Shown here: in pieces, positions 5,325 to 7,243 of the stretch
Position numbering within the stretch: the first letter of the stretch is position 1
How the letters are laid out: each line of letters starts with the position of its first letter
Assembly: GCA_964596165.1 (NCBI GenBank)
Contig: CAZQTW010000131.1
Span: 1-7,243, forward strand
Direction of reading: 5' to 3'
Source of the DNA: CAYUQT01 sp964596165
GTDB lineage: Bacteria > Planctomycetota > Phycisphaerae > UBA1845 > JAFGLZ01
DNA length: 7,243 nucleotides
The notes under the pieces: model-generated
Seen by the model: only the letters and a program-made list of their open reading frames with translations
Database searches by the model: none
What the model was told of the DNA's origin: nothing
Position numbers and translations under genes: made by a program

Positions 5325-6386
5325 ATGAGCGATAGTACAGGCAAGCGACTGTCCTTTCTGGACCGTTTTCTGACACTCTGGATATTCCTGGCGATGGCCG
5401 TCGGGGTCGGGGCCGGCTACCTCATCCCCGGCGTCGAGGATTTCATCAATCTCTTCCAGGTAGACACGACGAACGTCCCCATCGCGCTGGGGCTGATCCT
5501 GATGATGTACCCGCCGCTGGCCAAGGTGAAGTACGAAGAACTGGGCGACGTGTTCCGCAATTGGAAAGTGCTGGGGCTGTCGCTGGTGCAGAACTGGATC
5601 GTCGGGCCGATCTTGATGTTTTTCTTGGCCATTCTCTTCCTGGCCGGCTATCCCGAGTACATGGTCGGCCTCATTATGATCGGCTTGGCGCGGTGCATCG
5701 CCATGGTGATCGTCTGGAACGATCTGGCCAAGGGCGACACGGAATACTGCGCCGGGCTGGTGGCCTTCAATAGCATCTTCCAGGTGCTGTTCTACAGCCT
5801 TTACGCCTGGATTTTCATTACGGTCCTGCCGCCGCTGTTTGGGCTGAGCGGCAGCATCGTAGAAGTCAGCATGGGCCAGATCGCCCAGAGTGTGTTCATC
5901 TACCTGGGAATACCCTTCCTCGCCGGGATGTTCACACGGTTCGTTCTGGTGAAGGCCAAGGGCAAAGCCTGGTACGAGCAGAAGTTCATCCCGAGGATCA
6001 GCCCAATTACGCTCGTCGCACTGCTCTTCACGATCGTCGTGATGTTCAGCCTCAAGGGCGAGTTGATCGTCAGGATTCCCTTGGACGTGCTGCGCATCGC
6101 CGTGCCGCTTCTGATCTACTTCGTGTTGATGTTCCTGGTGAGCTTCTGGATGGGCCGAAAAGCGGGAGCGACCTACGCGCAAACCGCCACGCTGTCGTTT
6201 ACGGCCGCCAGCAACAACTTTGAGTTGGCCATCGCCGTGGCGGTGGCCGTGTTCGGGATCAACTCGGGTGCGGCGTTCGCGGCGGTGATCGGTCCCCTGG
6301 TCGAAGTGCCCGTGCTGATCGGATTGGTCAATGTGGCACTGTACTTCCGCGGGCGGTATTTTGGGCAAGCAGGGGCGTCTGTGTAG
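5325..6386 (+). CDS. acr3: Acr3-type arsenite efflux permease
   Basis: Inner-membrane arsenite (and perhaps antimonite) exporter of the Acr3/bile-acid-sodium-symporter (BART) superfamily, driven by the proton gradient. Its 353 residues contain about ten hydrophobic segments (roughly 13-35, 52-66, 84-107, 112-133, 144-170, 186-208, 227-246, 255-277, 298-318, 320-342). The family signature GLARCIAMVIVWNDLAKGD places the essential cysteine at C124, and PLVEVPVLI places a conserved membrane glutamate at E327; both are required for transport in studied Acr3 proteins. Length and motifs are those of a complete, functional transporter. AGGAG at 5310-5314 precedes the ATG by 10 bases. It is the last gene of the promoter-proximal ars operon and would export the arsenite made by ArsC. 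It is not ArsB, which is unrelated. Confidence 0.96.
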   Translation: MSDSTGKRLSFLDRFLTLWIFLAMAVGVGAGYLIPGVEDFINLFQVDTTNVPIALGLILMMYPPLAKVKYEELGDVFRNWKVLGLSLVQNWIVGPILMFFLAILFLAGYPEYMVGLIMIGLARCIAMVIVWNDLAKGDTEYCAGLVAFNSIFQVLFYSLYAWIFITVLPPLFGLSGSIVEVSMGQIAQSVFIYLGIPFLAGMFTRFVLVKAKGKAWYEQKFIPRISPITLVALLFTIVVMFSLKGELIVRIPLDVLRIAVPLLIYFVLMFLVSFWMGRKAGATYAQTATLSFTAASNNFELAIAVAVAVFGINSGAAFAAVIGPLVEVPVLIGLVNVALYFRGRYFGQAGASV

Positions 6387-6427
6387 CTCGCGCGAGGTAT
6401 CCAAGCGGCTTTGGGCAGGAAACGCCC
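6387..6427. repeat. Palindrome and small hairpin after acr3
   Basis: Immediately after the acr3 stop lies the perfect 10-base palindrome CTCGCGCGAG (6387-6396). Further on, GGGC (6413-6416) and GCCC (6424-6427) can form a 4-base stem with loop AGGAAAC. Neither is followed by a T-run, so they are weak terminator candidates. The palindrome could be a regulator site for the following arsR, but it does not resemble the AT-rich operator at 4063-4092. Confidence 0.35.
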
Positions 6428-6456
6428 TTGTCAACCAGTGCCCTTTTGGCTAAACT
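6428..6456 (+). promoter_or_regulatory. Possible promoter for the second arsR
   Basis: TTGTCA (6428-6433, 5/6 to consensus) and TAAACT (6451-6456, 4/6) have an ideal 17-base spacing. Transcription would start near 6462-6464, leaving about 22 bases before ATG 6486. No palindromic operator overlaps it. It suggests the tandem arsR genes can be transcribed independently of the acr3 operon; the match could be chance. Confidence 0.45.
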
Positions 6457-6485
6457 TGCAAATGTTACCTGCCGATAAGCCGAGA

Positions 6486-6821
6486 ATGAACACCATGGAC
6501 GCCAAGACCCAAGCCCGATACGAAGCCCGCGCCAAGATCATCAAGGCGCTGGCGCATTCGACCCGGCTGTTTCTCGTCGATGAACTGGCGCGAAACGGCG
6601 AGCGGTGCGTGTGTGAATTAACGGAGATGGTCGGAGCGGACATGTCCACCGTGTCCCGTCATCTGGCGATGCTCAAGGGGGGGGGCATCGTGGAGAACGA
6701 CCGTCGCGGCGCGTCGGTGTACTACCGGCTTCGCGTGCAGTGCGTGTTGAACTTCTTCGAGTGCGTGGAATCGGTGATGAAGTCGAACGCGAAGGATCAG
6801 CAGAGGCTATTGGTGTCGTAG
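6486..6821 (+). CDS. arsR: ArsR-family regulator, second copy (ArsR2)
   Basis: ArsR/SmtB winged-helix repressor, 111 residues from ATG 6486. Other in-frame ATGs at 6411, 6462 and 6495 exist and none has a strong ribosome-binding site; 6486 best matches the length of the downstream paralogue. It has a dimer helix (RAKIIKALAHSTRLFLVDEL), sensor RCVCELT (C41, C43), recognition helix ADMSTVSRHLAML and wing NDRRGASVYYR. A C-terminal helix QCVLNFFECVESV carries C86 and C93, seven residues apart and so on one helix face, a possible second metal site or a third ligand. It is a different subtype from ArsR1, which lacks this helix motif. A run of nine G encodes GGG in the turn before the wing, where the paralogue has NAG. 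Target operon unknown. Confidence 0.88.
   Translation: MNTMDAKTQARYEARAKIIKALAHSTRLFLVDELARNGERCVCELTEMVGADMSTVSRHLAMLKGGGIVENDRRGASVYYRLRVQCVLNFFECVESVMKSNAKDQQRLLVS
6518..6548 (+). repeat. Direct repeat shared by ArsR2 and ArsR3 (second copy 6955-6985)
   Basis: Thirty of 31 bases are identical between 6518-6548 and 6955-6985, starting ATACGAAGCCCG and ending ATCATCAAGGCG, covering the codons for YEARAKIIKA. The flanking codons are more diverged, so this is either strong codon-level conservation, a recent tandem duplication or gene conversion. The copies are 437 bases apart in the same orientation and could recombine to fuse the two regulators. Confidence 0.8.
6677..6685 (+). repeat. G9 homopolymer inside ArsR2
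   Basis: Nine consecutive G bases encode Gly-Gly-Gly (preceded by Lys, followed by Ile) in the turn between the recognition helix and the wing. The tandem paralogue has mixed codons for Gln-Asn-Ala-Gly at the same place. A tract of this length can slip during replication and frameshift the repressor, or it may be a sequencing error site. Confidence 0.9.
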
Positions 6822-6848
6822 GAGGGTCGGCCGGTCGCCTCTTTTTTT
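6822..6848 (+). terminator. Possible Rho-independent terminator after ArsR2
   Basis: GAGG (6822-6825) can pair with CCTC (6838-6841), with possible extra pairing inside around GGTCGGCCGGTC, and is followed directly by seven T (6842-6848). The perfect stem is only four base pairs, so termination may be partial; the position just after the stop codon and the T7 run are the supporting points. Confidence 0.5.
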
Positions 6849-6919
6849 GCCCAGAGCCTTGGGGCTTTGGCCAAATGGCCCGAGGCGGATATCCATCCTT
6901 AACGGGACGCAAACTGAAA
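6849..6919. other. Spacer between the tandem arsR genes
   Basis: A short spacer with two small self-complementary stretches, AGCC-TTGG-GGCT (6855-6866) and the palindrome TTTGGCCAAA (6866-6875) running into GGCC. A poor promoter match (TTGGCC 6867-6872, 17 bases, TATCCA 6890-6895) is present. No clear operator is seen and no strong Shine-Dalgarno precedes the next ATG. Confidence 0.35.
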
Positions 6920-7243
6920 ATGGTTTCCCTTCCTAACGCACGAAGCCAAGCTCAATACGAAGCCCGGGCCAAGATCATCAAGGCGATGGCCCACCCGACG
7001 CGCCTGTTCGTCATGGACGAGTTGACCCGAGGCGGCCAGCGGTGCGTCCAGGAGTTGACGGACCTGATCGGCGTGAGCATGTCCACCGTGTCGCGGCACC
7101 TGGCGATGCTCCAGAACGCCGGGCTGGTCGAGCACGAGAAACGGGGTGCCCAAGTGTACTACCGCATCCGCATCGGGTGCGTTCTGAGCTTCTTCGACTG
7201 CGTGGAATCGGTATTGAATCGCAACTCGCGGGACCGCCGCAGG
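6920..7243 (+). CDS. arsR: ArsR-family regulator, third copy (ArsR3, 3' partial)
   Basis: A reading frame of at least 108 residues open to the right edge. The start MVSLPNARSQAQYEARAKIIK is at ATG 6920, with only a weak GGGA upstream. It aligns with ArsR2 without gaps over about 98 residues at roughly two-thirds identity by hand count, so it is a tandem paralogue. It has recognition helix VSMSTVSRHLAML and wing HEKRGAQVYYR. The first sensor site reads RCVQELT: C42 is kept but the second cysteine is Gln44, whereas the C-terminal pair C87 and C94 (GCVLSFFDCVESV) is retained. It may therefore sense through the C-terminal site, bind a different ligand, or respond weakly. The C-terminus is missing from the window but is probably nearly complete, given ArsR2's length. 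Confidence 0.88.
   Translation, partial: MVSLPNARSQAQYEARAKIIKAMAHPTRLFVMDELTRGGQRCVQELTDLIGVSMSTVSRHLAMLQNAGLVEHEKRGAQVYYRIRIGCVLSFFDCVESVLNRNSRDRRR

Noticed and set aside
5049..6434. 461-codon open frame on the minus strand opposite acr3
   Set aside because: It mirrors the acr3 and AhpD-like genes; its His/Asp/Gln/Arg-rich composition is what results from reading hydrophobic GC-rich codons backwards. Acr3 on the + strand has clear family motifs.
6411..6485. Longer ArsR2 starts at ATG 6411 or 6462
   Set aside because: The first precedes the possible promoter and the second falls at the predicted transcript start. Leaderless initiation at 6462 cannot be fully excluded, but the paralogue length favours 6486.
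6867..6895. Promoter-like pair TTGGCC / TATCCA before ArsR3
   Set aside because: Only three of six bases match consensus in each box; not enough to call a separate promoter.

Overview
The window joins two functional blocks, all genes on the + strand. Base composition is GC-rich throughout. The gene content (a phage-type replication module with small Cys-rich hypothetical proteins beside a thioredoxin-type ars operon with Acr3) fits a bacterium. A Planctomycetota or other environmental Gram-negative origin is my impression, not something the sequence proves.

Block 1 (1-3897) looks like part of a phage, prophage or phage-derived element. It starts inside a superfamily-3 primase-helicase whose N-terminus lies outside the window. 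A 57-residue orphan protein, a DUF5664 (dATP/dGTP diphosphohydrolase N-terminal-like) protein and a DEDDh exonuclease with a GTG start follow. The first four genes are chained by 4-8 base overlaps, so they are probably co-translated as an early DNA replication and nucleotide metabolism unit. Three unrecognised proteins come next: a 231-residue aromatic/His/Cys-rich protein and two small proteins with zinc-ribbon-like cysteine clusters.

A 216-base intergenic stretch (3898-4113) separates the blocks. It carries a near-consensus sigma-70 promoter (TTGACG, 17 bases, TATATT) with a perfect 11-base-arm palindrome over the -10 element, a textbook place for an ArsR operator.

Block 2 (4114-7243) is an arsenic resistance locus: arsR, arsC (thioredoxin-linked arsenate reductase), a small AhpD/carboxymuconolactone-decarboxylase-like protein with a CC...CC tail, acr3 (arsenite efflux), then two tandem paralogous ArsR regulators of a different subtype, the last cut by the window end. 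The likely logic is: ArsR1 releases the operator on As(III); ArsC reduces arsenate to arsenite; Acr3 exports it. The AhpD-like protein may supply thiol reducing power or handle As(III). The two downstream ArsRs probably control something at or beyond the right edge, or add a second layer of control.

Most notable points: the AhpD-like protein with a vicinal-cysteine tail inside the ars operon; divergence of the sensor cysteines between the tandem ArsRs; a G9 tract in the wing-proximal turn of ArsR2; the palindrome that fixes the ArsR1 start; and an ars operon directly abutting a phage-type module. I see no tRNA, rRNA, CRISPR array, transposase or integrase.
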